From positions 3,348,001 through 3,412,000 of the forward strand of contig NZ_AP022587.1 in NCBI RefSeq assembly GCF_010731715.1: a DNA stretch of 64,000 nucleotides, given 5' to 3'. A model generated the notes under the pieces. It was not told the origin of the DNA. It searched no databases and was given only the letters and a program-made list of their open reading frames with translations. Below are positions 30,043-38,659 of the stretch, piece after piece (within the stretch, counting starts at the first letter, position 1; each line of letters opens with the position of its first letter). Origin of the DNA: Mycobacterium stomatepiae (lineage in GTDB: Bacteria; Actinomycetota; Actinomycetes; Mycobacteriales; Mycobacteriaceae). A program made the translations under genes and the position numbers.

Positions 30043-30993
30043 GTGCGGACCATCGCACTCGAAGAGCATTACGCCACAATGGGTTTCCTGCGCGGGCCGG
30101 GTAGCTGGCTGGCGTCGCGCGCGGGCGTGATCGAACCGATCGCCGATCTGGGCGACAGCCGTATCGCGGCCATGGACGAGGCGGGAATCGATCTGGCGGT
30201 GCTGTCGCTGGCCGCGCCCGGCGTCGAGCAGCTGGAGAGCCCGAAAGCCATTGCGCTGGCGCGCGAATGCAACGACGAACTCGCAGCGGCGATCGCCCGA
30301 TATCCGGAGCGGTTGGCGGGATTCGCGTGCGTGCCGATCAGTGCGCCGGACGCGGCGGCCGACGAACTGGATCGGGCGTTGCGCAAGCTCGGCTTTCTCG
30401 GCGCGGTGATCAACGGGCACAGTCAAGGTCGCTATCTGGACGACCCTTATTTCGAGCCGGTTCTCGATCGGGCGGCGGCGCTCAACGCGCCGATCTACCT
30501 GCATCCGACGATTCCGCCGGCCGGCGTCATCGAGTCCAGCTACGCGGGATTCTCCCCCGAAGTCACGTTCGCCTTCGCCACTGTGGGGTGGGGCTGGCAC
30601 ATCAACACCGCCACCCACGTGCTGCGACTGATTCTCGGTGGCGTGTTCGACCGCTACCCCGACTTGCAGATCATCATCGGGCACATGGGCGAGGCGACGT
30701 CGTTCATGCTGCCGCGATTCGACGCCACGCTGAAGCCGGAACTGACCGGGCTCAAACACCCCGTCAGCACCTACCTACGGCGCAATGTGCACTACACCTT
30801 CGCCAACTTCAACGACGAAGCGACCTACGCAAACCTGGTCGCCAACGTCGGCATTGACCGCGTGGCCTTTTCGGCCGACTACCCGTTCGGGTCGATGAAG
30901 ATCGCCCGCGCCTTCCTGGACAAGCTCCCGCTGACCGACGACGAGCGGGCCCGCATCAGCCACCGCAACGCGGAGAAGCTGCTGGGGCTGTGA
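30043..30993 (+). CDS. Amidohydrolase of the ACMSD / gamma-resorcylate decarboxylase type
   Basis: A 316-residue TIM-barrel metalloprotein starting at GTG 30043 behind AAAGGACC. The N-terminal metal motif is Glu-Glu-His (ALEEHYATMG) rather than HxH, the form seen in gamma-resorcylate decarboxylases. Later ligands appear in YLHPTIPP, IIGHMGEA and FSADYPFG. The predicted role is non-oxidative decarboxylation of a hydroxybenzoate-like acid, or a related hydrolysis. Pairing with an aldehyde dehydrogenase suggests aldehyde to acid to phenol flow; this is inference. Convergent with the nucleotidyltransferase, one base between stops. Confidence 0.8.
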   Translation: MRTIALEEHYATMGFLRGPGSWLASRAGVIEPIADLGDSRIAAMDEAGIDLAVLSLAAPGVEQLESPKAIALARECNDELAAAIARYPERLAGFACVPISAPDAAADELDRALRKLGFLGAVINGHSQGRYLDDPYFEPVLDRAAALNAPIYLHPTIPPAGVIESSYAGFSPEVTFAFATVGWGWHINTATHVLRLILGGVFDRYPDLQIIIGHMGEATSFMLPRFDATLKPELTGLKHPVSTYLRRNVHYTFANFNDEATYANLVANVGIDRVAFSADYPFGSMKIARAFLDKLPLTDDERARISHRNAEKLLGL

Positions 30994-30994
30994 C

Positions 30995-31558
30995 CTAGCC
31001 GGGCTCGTCGACGTCCTGACCGCCGGCAAGGTCGCTGCAGTCGACGATCTCGACGTCGTGGCGGCCCCGCAGATACGACCCGGCGCCTTGGTCTCCGGAT
31101 ATCCGGGCCAGCACATCGGGCCAGTGCCGGCGCGCAATGACCACCGGATGCCCGGGACGATCCCCGAAATATGCACGCGCCAAACCACTTCCGGTTACAC
31201 GGCCAAGCACCCGTGCGACGACGTCAGCGCCCACGTCGGGCGTGTCGATCACGTGCAACACGGCATCGTCGGCGCGCAGTCGGTCGGCCTCGGCCAGGCC
31301 GGCGCGTACCGACTCGCTGAGGCCCTGATACCAGAGCGGCGCGGTGACCGCCGTGACGCCGGCCGGTGCCGCGACGTCGGCGGCACCCAACACCAGGACG
31401 ACGTCGGTACAGCCCCCGTCGCGCAGCGCGCCGGTCGCAATCTCAAGCCAGCCTTCCACCAAGACTTTTGGCTTGCCGTAGCGTCGCCCGGCGCCCGCGG
31501 CGAGCAAGACTCCGACGTGGCGGGGCGAATCGGGTAACCGCACTCCCCCATGATGCAT
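30995..31558 (-). CDS. MobA/MocA-like nucleotidyltransferase
   Basis: A 187-residue protein with the nucleotidyltransferase signature HVGVLLAAGAGRRYGKPKVLV near the N-terminus, then VLVLGAAD and YQGLSESVRAGLAEADRL. The later metal-binding Asp is in HVIDTPDVGADV. The family transfers CMP or GMP to molybdopterin or related acceptors. The molybdenum hydroxylase genes at the left end of the window make a cofactor role attractive, but they are 30 kb away. The first residues MHHGGVRLPDSPR are unusual, so a start at V7 (GTG) is possible. A 21-bp palindrome lies 36 bp upstream. Confidence 0.7.
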   Translation of the reverse strand: MHHGGVRLPDSPRHVGVLLAAGAGRRYGKPKVLVEGWLEIATGALRDGGCTDVVLVLGAADVAAPAGVTAVTAPLWYQGLSESVRAGLAEADRLRADDAVLHVIDTPDVGADVVARVLGRVTGSGLARAYFGDRPGHPVVIARRHWPDVLARISGDQGAGSYLRGRHDVEIVDCSDLAGGQDVDEPG

Positions 31559-31593
31559 TCACCTTCGGGCTCACCGACAGCCCCCTCGGGCCC

Positions 31594-31614
31594 CTGATAA
31601 CACTTTGTTATCAG
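31594..31614. promoter_or_regulatory. 21-bp perfect dyad between nucleotidyltransferase and lpqJ
   Basis: CTGATAACA (31594-31602), centre CTT, and TGTTATCAG (31606-31614) form a perfect 9-bp dyad in the divergent gap between the MobA-like gene and lpqJ. The size and symmetry are typical of a TetR- or GntR-type operator. No regulator of either family is adjacent, so the binding protein is encoded elsewhere. Confidence 0.6.
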
Positions 31615-31701
31615 CGCCATTTCAAATGCGTGTCACCGCAGTATATTTCCCCATCCCGTGCGTAATCTACGTCTGACATCTCAGATCTTCGGGAGCGACG
31701 C

Positions 31702-32286
31702 GTGCGGTTATCGCAGAGGGCACGGTGGAGTCTGGCCGGCGGATCGCTGCTGTTTTCGCCCGTGTTGGTGGTCAGTCCCATGCTGATTAACGGATGTACT
31801 TCCGTCATCGAGGGCAAACCAGTCGCCGCGCCGGGCGCCGGGCCGAACGAACCCGCATTTCCCACGCGGAGGCCGAGCGCTGCGCCGTCGAACCCCACCG
31901 GAATCCCACCCACAACGCCGGTGAACCCGACCGCACCGGCCGGCGCGATTCCGCTGCCGCCCGACCAGAACGGCTACGTCTTCATCGAGACCAAGTCCGG
32001 CATCACGCGTTGCCAGATCAACAAGGACAGCGTCGGATGCGAAGCGCCGTTCACCGACTCACCCATGCAGGATGGTGAGCACACCAACGGCATTCACATC
32101 ACCTCCGGCGGCACGGTCCAGTGGGTTCTGGGCAACCTGGGCGCCATCCCTACCGTCACGATCGACTACAAGACCTACGACGCGCAGGGCTGGACGATCG
32201 ACGCGTCCGAGGCCGGCACCAAGTTCACCAACGGCCACACCGGACACGGCATGTTCGTTAGCGTCGAGAAGGTCAACACTTTCTGA
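31702..32286 (+). CDS. lpqJ: Lipoprotein LpqJ
   Basis: A 194-residue protein starting at GTG 31702. The signal peptide LAGGSLLFSPVLVVSPMLINGC ends in a lipobox-like I-N-G-C (Cys at 32). A Pro-rich linker (about 35-85) is followed by a compact C-terminal domain (NGYVFIETKSGITRCQINKDSVGCEAPF) with two Cys that could form a disulfide. The sequence and its position beside the ini genes match lpqJ (Rv0344c) of M. tuberculosis. Function is unknown; it is an exported, lipid-anchored envelope protein. Confidence 0.82.
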   Translation: MRLSQRARWSLAGGSLLFSPVLVVSPMLINGCTSVIEGKPVAAPGAGPNEPAFPTRRPSAAPSNPTGIPPTTPVNPTAPAGAIPLPPDQNGYVFIETKSGITRCQINKDSVGCEAPFTDSPMQDGEHTNGIHITSGGTVQWVLGNLGAIPTVTIDYKTYDAQGWTIDASEAGTKFTNGHTGHGMFVSVEKVNTF

Positions 32287-32310
32287 CGCCCGATCAGTAC
32301 GATCGGTGCC

Positions 32311-32805
32311 GTGGCAGGGCCCCCGGATGACTTCAACAACGAGCCGACGCGGTATCGAGACGTCGGCAGGGGCGAAGGCCCGCCGGTCGACGAGCCGCTG
32401 TCACCTGCCCCCGATCAGCACGGCCCGGTCGAGCCGCAGCTGGATCCTTTCGACGAACAGACCGAGCCCACCGCGTGGTACCGCAGGCCGGTGGGGCTGA
32501 TCCTCTGGGGACTGTCCGTTCTGATCCTGATTGCCCTGATCGTCTACGGCATCATCCAGCTGATCGGAGACCAGGGCACCACCAGCAACCCGAAGACCAC
32601 TACGACCACGCCGTCGACCACCACTACGACGGTCGCGACCGCCACGCCGTCGTCGACGCCGACGACAACGACGACCACGGGGCCAGCCACCAGCAGCGCC
32701 GAGGCGCCCGAACCGGGACCGACGCATCAGCCCACCCAGCAGCAACCCACGCGTCGGCATCACTGGCCGTCGTGGTTGCCGACGACCATCCCCCAATTGC
32801 CCTAA
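32311..32805 (+). CDS. Single-TM protein with Thr/Pro-rich extracellular tail (copy 1)
   Basis: A 164-residue protein starting at GTG 32311. It has a 65-residue acidic cytoplasmic part, one helix (VGLILWGLSVLILIALIVYGIIQLI, about 66-90) and a low-complexity tail of TTTTTPSTTT and HQPTQQQPTRR type. It is a paralogue of the next gene; the TM segments share LIALIV-GIIQL. There is no enzymatic domain. It lies in a same-strand run with lpqJ and the Hsp70-like gene and is probably co-transcribed with lpqJ, 24 bp upstream. Function is unknown. Confidence 0.72.
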   Translation: MAGPPDDFNNEPTRYRDVGRGEGPPVDEPLSPAPDQHGPVEPQLDPFDEQTEPTAWYRRPVGLILWGLSVLILIALIVYGIIQLIGDQGTTSNPKTTTTTPSTTTTTVATATPSSTPTTTTTTGPATSSAEAPEPGPTHQPTQQQPTRRHHWPSWLPTTIPQLP

Positions 32806-32902
32806 CGAGTTGGTTGCAATTAAGTCAACGTTTGGCGGCCGATCGGAACCCGCCCGTGTGGGTCCCACTTCGGCCGACACCACGCCGCTAGTCTCAGCGA
32901 CC

Positions 32903-33403
32903 ATGGCAAGGCACGCGCCGGCAGACTATTTCGTCGACGACGACCCGACCGTCTACATCCACTACGGAGACGACGACCACGACGGCGCGGAGCCCGATCC
33001 CAACGATCCGATTCCGGGCTGGCGCAAACCAATTGCGTTGGCCGGGTGGGGCATCCTGATCGCGATTCTGATCGCGCTGATCGTCTGGGGCATCATCCAG
33101 CTCGCGCAGGGCACCCCACCGCAGGAACCGGTCACCGGAACCACCCCCGTGACCGCGACCACCACACCAGCCCGGCCGTCGGGCACCTCGAGCGTGCCAC
33201 CGCCGGCACCGAGCGAGCAGACAACCACCACGTCTCCAGACCCTCCAACGGCGTCCACCGAGGACTCGCTGCCGTCGGCCAGCATCACCACGCCGACCAC
33301 GCCATCAAGCGAGGCGTACCCGCTGCCCCAATTGCCGTCGGTGATCACGCTGCCCGCGCTGCCGGGGCTGCCGACCGAGATCACGCTGCCACCCGGTCTG
33401 TGA
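32903..33403 (+). CDS. Single-TM protein with Thr/Pro-rich extracellular tail (copy 2)
   Basis: A 166-residue protein from ATG 32903. It has an acidic N-terminus (DYFVDDDPTVYIHYGDDDHDG), then WRKPIALAGWGILIAILIALIVWGIIQLAQG (about 41-71), and a Thr/Pro/Ser-rich tail ending LPALPGLPTEITLPPGL. It is a tandem paralogue of the preceding gene with the same layout and near-identical TM. The next gene also ends in a TM plus Thr/Pro tail. A wall-spanning or scaffold role is possible but not shown by the sequence. Confidence 0.72.
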   Translation: MARHAPADYFVDDDPTVYIHYGDDDHDGAEPDPNDPIPGWRKPIALAGWGILIAILIALIVWGIIQLAQGTPPQEPVTGTTPVTATTTPARPSGTSSVPPPAPSEQTTTTSPDPPTASTEDSLPSASITTPTTPSSEAYPLPQLPSVITLPALPGLPTEITLPPGL

Positions 33404-33471
33404 AAACGGCTCCCACCTAGACTCGCGGCAACCCACAGCCACATTTACGACAAAGCACAGAGGTATGCCAG

Positions 33472-35118
33472 ATGTCCGAGTCGCTCGGGTTGTCCATCGG
33501 GATGGCCAATCTGGTCGCTGCCCGCGCGGGGGGCGACGCGGTGATGCGCAGATCCGTGCTTACCCTGTTTGACCAGCGGACATCGGAAGTCGGCCTGCCG
33601 GAGGAAGGTGCGAACCCAGCCGAATCCGGCCTGGTGATGCGCGGATTCGTCGAACGGGTCGGCGACCGAACTCCGCTGGTGGCGGCCGACGGCACGAAAT
33701 ACCTCGGTGATGCGCTGACGGTCGAAGCGCTCGAGGCGATGGCCCGCACCGTCGACTACGGGACGCCGGTCACGATCGCGGTCCCCGCCTATTGGTCGCC
33801 GGAGCAGTCCGCGGCGCTGCGCGAGGAATTCTTCGCCCAGCCGGGCCTGGCTCCCGGCGGCGTTCCGCCGACGCTGATCTCCGACGCCACCGCCGCGCTC
33901 ACCGCGCTGCGGGCTGAACCGGACTTTCCGACCGACGGCATCATCGCGTTGTGCGACTTCGGCGCCGGCGGCACCACCGTCACGCTGAGCGACGCCGGGT
34001 CCGACTTCGCGCAGATCGGCCCGTCGGTGCGCTACCGCGAATTCTCCGGCGACGGGATCGACCAGCTCATCCTCGACCGCATGCGCGACAGCGTTCCGAG
34101 CGACAGCTCCGGCGGCGTGGCCAGCACGACGCGGATGGGGTCGTTGGCCCGGCTGCTCGACCAATACCGCACCGCGAAGGAAACCCTGTCGACTGCGACA
34201 GTCACCACGGTCCCGGCGGTCACCGGCGAGGATGTCGAACTGTCCCGCAACGAATTCGAGGAGCTGCTCTCCGGACCGCTGGACGAATTCCTCACCGGCG
34301 TCGAAAATATCTTGCGGCACAACGAGATTTCGGCGTCGAACCTGGCCGTGGTGGCCACTGTCGGCGGCGGTGCCGCTATCCCGCTGCTCGCCACCCGCCT
34401 TTCCGAACGCCTCGGTGTTCCGGTGCGCACCGCCCCGCAGCCCGCGTTCACCGCCGCACTCGGCGCGGCCGCCTTCGGACAGCAACACCCGGCGGCGAGC
34501 GCGGTGCCGACTCCGCCCGTCGAGGGTGCCACGCAATTGGCGCCGGCCGTGCCGGCCGACATGACGCAAGCCATCCCCGGCGCCCGGATCGAAGAAGAGG
34601 GGCCCCTGGCCTGGTCGGAGGACGAAGACGAGGAAGATCCCGTCCCCTACACCGGCCCCGAGCGCAGTGGCCAATATGTCCGAGACGCAATGGGTTTCGA
34701 GTACGCAGACGACGATCCCTACGCTGCCCCGCCGCCATGGTACAAGCGCACCGCCGTCGTCTTGAGCCTTGCCGCTGCTGCCGCGGCCATCATGATCGCC
34801 ATTATTCTGGCGCTGACTCTGGGCGAGGAGAACCCCAGCCCGGTGCAGCCGTCACCGAGTCACCCGACGGCCCCGCCGCCCGAGCAGACCGTGACGGTGA
34901 CCGAGTCCACCGAGACGGTGACCGCGCCACCCCCACCACCGCCCTCGACGACGACCACCACCACCGAAGCGCCCGTGACGACAACCGAGGTGCCGCCCAC
35001 CACGACCTATCAGCCGGCGCCCACCACGACGGTCCCGCCGCCACCGACGACGACGTTTACGCCGCCGCCCCCGCCGACCGAACGGGAAAGGCCGCACTGG
35101 CCGTGGCGGCGCTACTGA
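33472..35118 (+). CDS. Membrane-anchored Hsp70-like (ASKHA) protein with Pro/Thr tail
   Basis: A 548-residue protein. Residues 1-345 form a degenerate Hsp70/actin-like ATPase. They include a phosphate-1 strand (LGLSIGMANLVAARAG, lacking the usual DxGTT), PVTIAVPAYWSPEQSAALRE, phosphate-2 CDFGAGGTTVTL and adenosine motif ATVGGGAAIPLL. There is no substrate-binding domain. Instead an acidic linker leads to one TM (about 425-448, AVVLSLAAAAAAIMIAIILAL) and an extracellular Pro/Thr tail (TTTTTTEAPVTTTEVPPTTT). It is convergent with iniC and overlaps it by 7 bp. The ATPase would be cytoplasmic and the tail in the wall. It could be a nucleotide-dependent switch for envelope partners; this is inference. 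Confidence 0.82.
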   Translation: MSESLGLSIGMANLVAARAGGDAVMRRSVLTLFDQRTSEVGLPEEGANPAESGLVMRGFVERVGDRTPLVAADGTKYLGDALTVEALEAMARTVDYGTPVTIAVPAYWSPEQSAALREEFFAQPGLAPGGVPPTLISDATAALTALRAEPDFPTDGIIALCDFGAGGTTVTLSDAGSDFAQIGPSVRYREFSGDGIDQLILDRMRDSVPSDSSGGVASTTRMGSLARLLDQYRTAKETLSTATVTTVPAVTGEDVELSRNEFEELLSGPLDEFLTGVENILRHNEISASNLAVVATVGGGAAIPLLATRLSERLGVPVRTAPQPAFTAALGAAAFGQQHPAASAVPTPPVEGATQLAPAVPADMTQAIPGARIEEEGPLAWSEDEDEEDPVPYTGPERSGQYVRDAMGFEYADDDPYAAPPPWYKRTAVVLSLAAAAAAIMIAIILALTLGEENPSPVQPSPSHPTAPPPEQTVTVTESTETVTAPPPPPPSTTTTTTEAPVTTTEVPPTTTYQPAPTTTVPPPPTTTFTPPPPPTERERPHWPWRRY

Positions 35119-36605
35119 CGCGGCTGAATGTTGGCGCCGTGCGCGGCGAAGTCAGCCACCATGGCCTCGGCGCTGCGCACCGCGGCCCGGCAGGCTTTGG
35201 TGGTGAACGGGTCGTTGAGCGGATGTTCGGCCCGGCGGCGCCAGCGTTGCGCCGCGGCGAATGCGGCCCGCGGCCCCTCGTTGGGCTCCAAACCGAGCCG
35301 GCTGGCCGGGCGGGTGCCGGACCCGCCGATGATGCGGCGCAGCGACGCGATTTCTTCCTGATTCAACATCGTTGGCCGAGAAGATAATTGGCTAAGCAGG
35401 CGCAGCTCCTCAAACGCATGCGTGTCGGCCAGCAGCGGGTCGATATCGGCGATGACGTAGGGCGTCGCGACGATCGGAAACGCCTCGACGAACCTGCGCA
35501 GTGACACCAGCGCGGTGTGCGCCTTGAGCATGTCGGAGCGTTGCGCGAATTGCTGATCGATGACCTCGCGCAGCGCCACCAGCCCACTGCGCTCCAGTAG
35601 TTCGTCGGCCAGGCCCGCCGCGTCGGCGACACCGGTGGCCAGCACCGCCAGCGAGATCCGCAGGCCGAACATGCCGAACCGGTCCAGCAGCTGGGCGCGG
35701 GTCGCCGCGTCGACGGGCAGCGGGCTGTCGACGCGCACGAAGCGGTCCACGCTCAGCATGGCCTTACCGAGTTCGGTCTTGTCGGTCGCGGCGAGCTTCT
35801 GCAGGGCGATGAACTCGCTTTGGCGCAGCGTGCGCGCGGTCAGCGCCAGCAGGCCCGAGACCGGCACAACGGCTTGGCAGATGCCCGTCTCATTCATCTC
35901 CTTGGTGAATCGCTGCGCAACATCGGCCGCCGACAACATCGCGTCGATCCGTCCGGCGCCGATCTCGTCGGCTCGTGACGCCACGCCGACGATACCCAGC
36001 GCGCCCGCGGACCCGCCGACGAGTTGCCCAATCTGCTTGAGCAGAGCGACATCTGCGGCGTTGAGGGTGCGCAGCAGGAACACCACCGCGTCCACCCGCG
36101 GCACCCCGTCGGGCGGCACCAGCAACCGCAGCGTGCGCTCGGAGGCCTCGCGCGTCAGCGACGACGTCCCCGGGGTGTCGATGATGGTCGTGTCGACCAA
36201 CTCTTCGGCGGGCCACTCGACGTCGAGGTCGGCCACGTCGGCGGGATTGAGCGCCCGGAGGTCGAACGTCAACCCCGAGCTGTGACTGATCGGCACATTG
36301 GAATGCCTTCCACCCCAATGGTTTGCGGTGACCGTTGGGGTAGGACCGTGCCGGAACCACGTCACGATCCGGGTGGCTTCGGTGGCGTCGGTCGGGGCGA
36401 TGTCCTGACCGACCAGCGCATTCAGCAGGGTGGACTTTCCGGCCTTGAGCGTGCCGGCCAGGGCGATGCGGATCGGTTCGTTCAGCCGCGCGCCGATGCG
36501 GTCGAGTTCGTAGAAAACTTCAGGTCGGTTCCGGAACGCCGGCTCACCACGATAGGCCTGGACGGTCCCGCCCAAAATCGCACGGACTCGATCGCTAGTG
36601 CTCAC
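35112..36605 (-). CDS. iniC: Dynamin-like GTPase IniC
   Basis: A 497-residue protein starting at GTG 36605, overlapping the iniA stop (GTGA). The GTPase domain has G1 GTLKAGKSTLLNAL (from residue 51), G2-like DATEATRIVTW, G3 DTPGTSSLT and a G4-like ASRADE. Helical stalk and trunk regions follow. M. tuberculosis IniC is about 493 residues. IniA/IniC are bacterial dynamin-like proteins induced by cell-wall inhibitors such as isoniazid and ethambutol, and they remodel membranes. It is the last gene of iniB-iniA-iniC, and its 3' end overlaps the convergent Hsp70-like gene by 7 bp. Confidence 0.94.
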   Translation of the reverse strand: MSTSDRVRAILGGTVQAYRGEPAFRNRPEVFYELDRIGARLNEPIRIALAGTLKAGKSTLLNALVGQDIAPTDATEATRIVTWFRHGPTPTVTANHWGGRHSNVPISHSSGLTFDLRALNPADVADLDVEWPAEELVDTTIIDTPGTSSLTREASERTLRLLVPPDGVPRVDAVVFLLRTLNAADVALLKQIGQLVGGSAGALGIVGVASRADEIGAGRIDAMLSAADVAQRFTKEMNETGICQAVVPVSGLLALTARTLRQSEFIALQKLAATDKTELGKAMLSVDRFVRVDSPLPVDAATRAQLLDRFGMFGLRISLAVLATGVADAAGLADELLERSGLVALREVIDQQFAQRSDMLKAHTALVSLRRFVEAFPIVATPYVIADIDPLLADTHAFEELRLLSQLSSRPTMLNQEEIASLRRIIGGSGTRPASRLGLEPNEGPRAAFAAAQRWRRRAEHPLNDPFTTKACRAAVRSAEAMVADFAAHGANIQPRQ

Positions 36606-38443
36606 ACCCGTCCTACGGTCACCTGTGGCGTCAGTTTGTCCACATTGTCGATGACCTGGTTCAAGATATTCAACTGCCGCTCGAGTTCGCGGACCTTGTT
36701 GTCGCGTTCGGCCTCTTCCACGTGCGCCGCGGCGATGGTGGACTGCAGCGATTCGTTCAGCGATCGGGAAATCTCGCTGGCGATGTCGCGGTAGTGATCG
36801 CGCAGCGTGCGGTGGATGATCTTGAGCCGGTCGCGCGATTCCTTGCCCACCACGAAGGAGATGTCGTCGACGAAGCGCCGCACATTCGTCTTCGCCTCGG
36901 CGCGCGCCCGCAGCAGCCGGTTCTCCTTGTCCTCCTTGTAGGCCATGCGCCCCAGGACCAGTCCCGCGCCGATGGACAGCGGGTTGAACAGCCCCAGTCC
37001 CGCGACCGAGGACAACATGCCGATCATCACCACGCCGCCGTACGAACCACGCAGCCCGCTGACCACTTTCTGGCCCTTGCCGGCCGGCTTGGACTCCAGG
37101 TCGGACACCGACTTGAGCTGACCGAAATCCTCGCCCATCGCGCGTTGGCTCAGCTCGGGGGTCAGCACAGTGTCCAGTCCCGCCGCCGCGAACGAACGGG
37201 CGACGTCGTCGGCCAGCTGCTCGGCGCGTTGGTAGGCCCACACGAAGTTGTCCCCGACAGCGGTGGCAACGGCTTCCTCGACGTCGCTACCGATTTCGGC
37301 CCAATGACGGGTCGGATCGCACGCATCGATCTGGCGCTCGATGTCCTCGGTGAGCGACCGGAACCGGGCCCGCATGTCGTGGTCAACGTCGGTGCTCAGG
37401 TCGGTGAATCCGTCGTTGAGCACCTGCTGCCACAGCGCAGTCTGCTCCAGCGCGTCCAGCGCGTCACGCTTGCGGCGCTCCAGGTCGTCAGTGAGTCGGT
37501 CGCGAAGCGCGGGATCGTTGACCACCGCGAGTTCCGAGCCCGCAGCCATCGTCAATTGTTCTGCGGCCGAACGGATATCGCGCAGAACCTCGTCGCGTAC
37601 CCGGTCGGTCTCGCGGGTGAGTACCCGCTCGCTGAGGAATTTGACGATCGCCGGGAAGTTGGATTCCTCGTTGAGTTCGGCGTCGTTCTGGGTGACGGCG
37701 TGGCTGCGCAGCAGCGACGAGACCGGCAGGATCGGTATCGGCACGCCGGCGCGCTGCAGGTGCGCGGTGTTGGCGTCGACGATGTCGCGCCAATGCGGGT
37801 AAAGGTCAGTTTTGGTGGCGGCCAACACTGAAACCGGGCAGATCCGGTGCGCCTGGCGGATGAACCACATCTCCGGTTCGGTCAGTTCCTGGCTGGTGTC
37901 GCTGACCATGATCAGCGCGTCCGCGTTGGGCAGCAGTCCGAGCGTCGCCGACAGGTGCGGCTGCCCGTGGCCGCCCACGCCCGGGGTGTCGACGAACGCC
38001 AACCCGCCCTGCAGCAGCGGGCTGGGCGCGCCAATCTCGACGCGCAGCACTTCGCGGTTGCCGGCCTGCGGCGCCCGGCGCAGGTCGGTGTTGATCTCGT
38101 CGATCGGGATGTCGATGGGCGCGGCCTCGCCGTTGGGCCCGGCAGCCACGATCAGCCGCGCCGAGGGCGGGTCGCCATGGCTGACGACAGTGATGACCAC
38201 GGTGGCCTCGTCGTCGCCGACTCGCGCCACCGGCAGGTTGAGCAACGAGTTGAGTAGCCGACTCTTGCCCTGTTTGAGTTGCCCGGCGATGACCACCCGG
38301 ATCTGCGGGTCGGTGATGCGCTCGCGGGCGCGGGCGAGTCGCTGCGCGAGGTCGTTGCGTTCGTTGAGTTCGGCGATGGCGATGGTGTGGTCGATCAGCT
38401 CGACGATCACGCTGACGCGCCTCGGATCACTGGCCTGAGTCAC
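36602..38443 (-). CDS. iniA: Dynamin-like GTPase IniA
   Basis: A 613-residue protein. G1 is GQLKQGKS (residues 54-61), G3 FVDTPGVGGHG and G4 AATKTDLYPHW. A long helical trunk contains a hydrophobic paddle-like segment (GSYGGVVMIGMLSSVAGLGLFNPLSIGAGLVLG, about 465-500) flanked by basic residues, as in membrane-fission dynamins. The C-terminus is coiled coil. It is induced by cell-wall stress in mycobacteria and contributes to tolerance of isoniazid and ethambutol. Coupled by overlap to iniC; separated from iniB by a strong stem-loop at 38492-38517. Confidence 0.95.
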   Translation of the reverse strand: MTQASDPRRVSVIVELIDHTIAIAELNERNDLAQRLARARERITDPQIRVVIAGQLKQGKSRLLNSLLNLPVARVGDDEATVVITVVSHGDPPSARLIVAAGPNGEAAPIDIPIDEINTDLRRAPQAGNREVLRVEIGAPSPLLQGGLAFVDTPGVGGHGQPHLSATLGLLPNADALIMVSDTSQELTEPEMWFIRQAHRICPVSVLAATKTDLYPHWRDIVDANTAHLQRAGVPIPILPVSSLLRSHAVTQNDAELNEESNFPAIVKFLSERVLTRETDRVRDEVLRDIRSAAEQLTMAAGSELAVVNDPALRDRLTDDLERRKRDALDALEQTALWQQVLNDGFTDLSTDVDHDMRARFRSLTEDIERQIDACDPTRHWAEIGSDVEEAVATAVGDNFVWAYQRAEQLADDVARSFAAAGLDTVLTPELSQRAMGEDFGQLKSVSDLESKPAGKGQKVVSGLRGSYGGVVMIGMLSSVAGLGLFNPLSIGAGLVLGRMAYKEDKENRLLRARAEAKTNVRRFVDDISFVVGKESRDRLKIIHRTLRDHYRDIASEISRSLNESLQSTIAAAHVEEAERDNKVRELERQLNILNQVIDNVDKLTPQVTVGRV

Positions 38444-38491
38444 CGCGGTTCCCCACTTTCTCGCATCTGTGATTACGGTATGCGCGCGAAT

Positions 38492-38517
38492 CGGCGGGGA
38501 TCAAAAGATCCCCGCCG
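38492..38517 (-). terminator. Strong stem-loop in the iniB-iniA gap
   Basis: CGGCGGGGATC (38492-38502) and GATCCCCGCCG (38507-38517) form a perfect 11-bp stem with a 4-nt loop (AAAA on plus, UUUU in the transcript). It lies between the iniB stop (38535) and the iniA start (38443). There is no U-tract after it in the transcript direction, so it may be a partial terminator or an RNA processing or stability element that sets the iniB:iniA ratio. Confidence 0.65.
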
Positions 38518-38659
38518 TTCGCTAGGTCCGCGCGTTACCCGTGCGGGCCGCCTCCGTGCGAGGGCGCGGGTGCGTGCACTGGAGCGGGTTCGTGCACGGG
38601 AGCCGGGGCGTGCGGAGTACCTTCGAACACCGACGGGCTGTGCGGCGCCGGGGCCTGCT

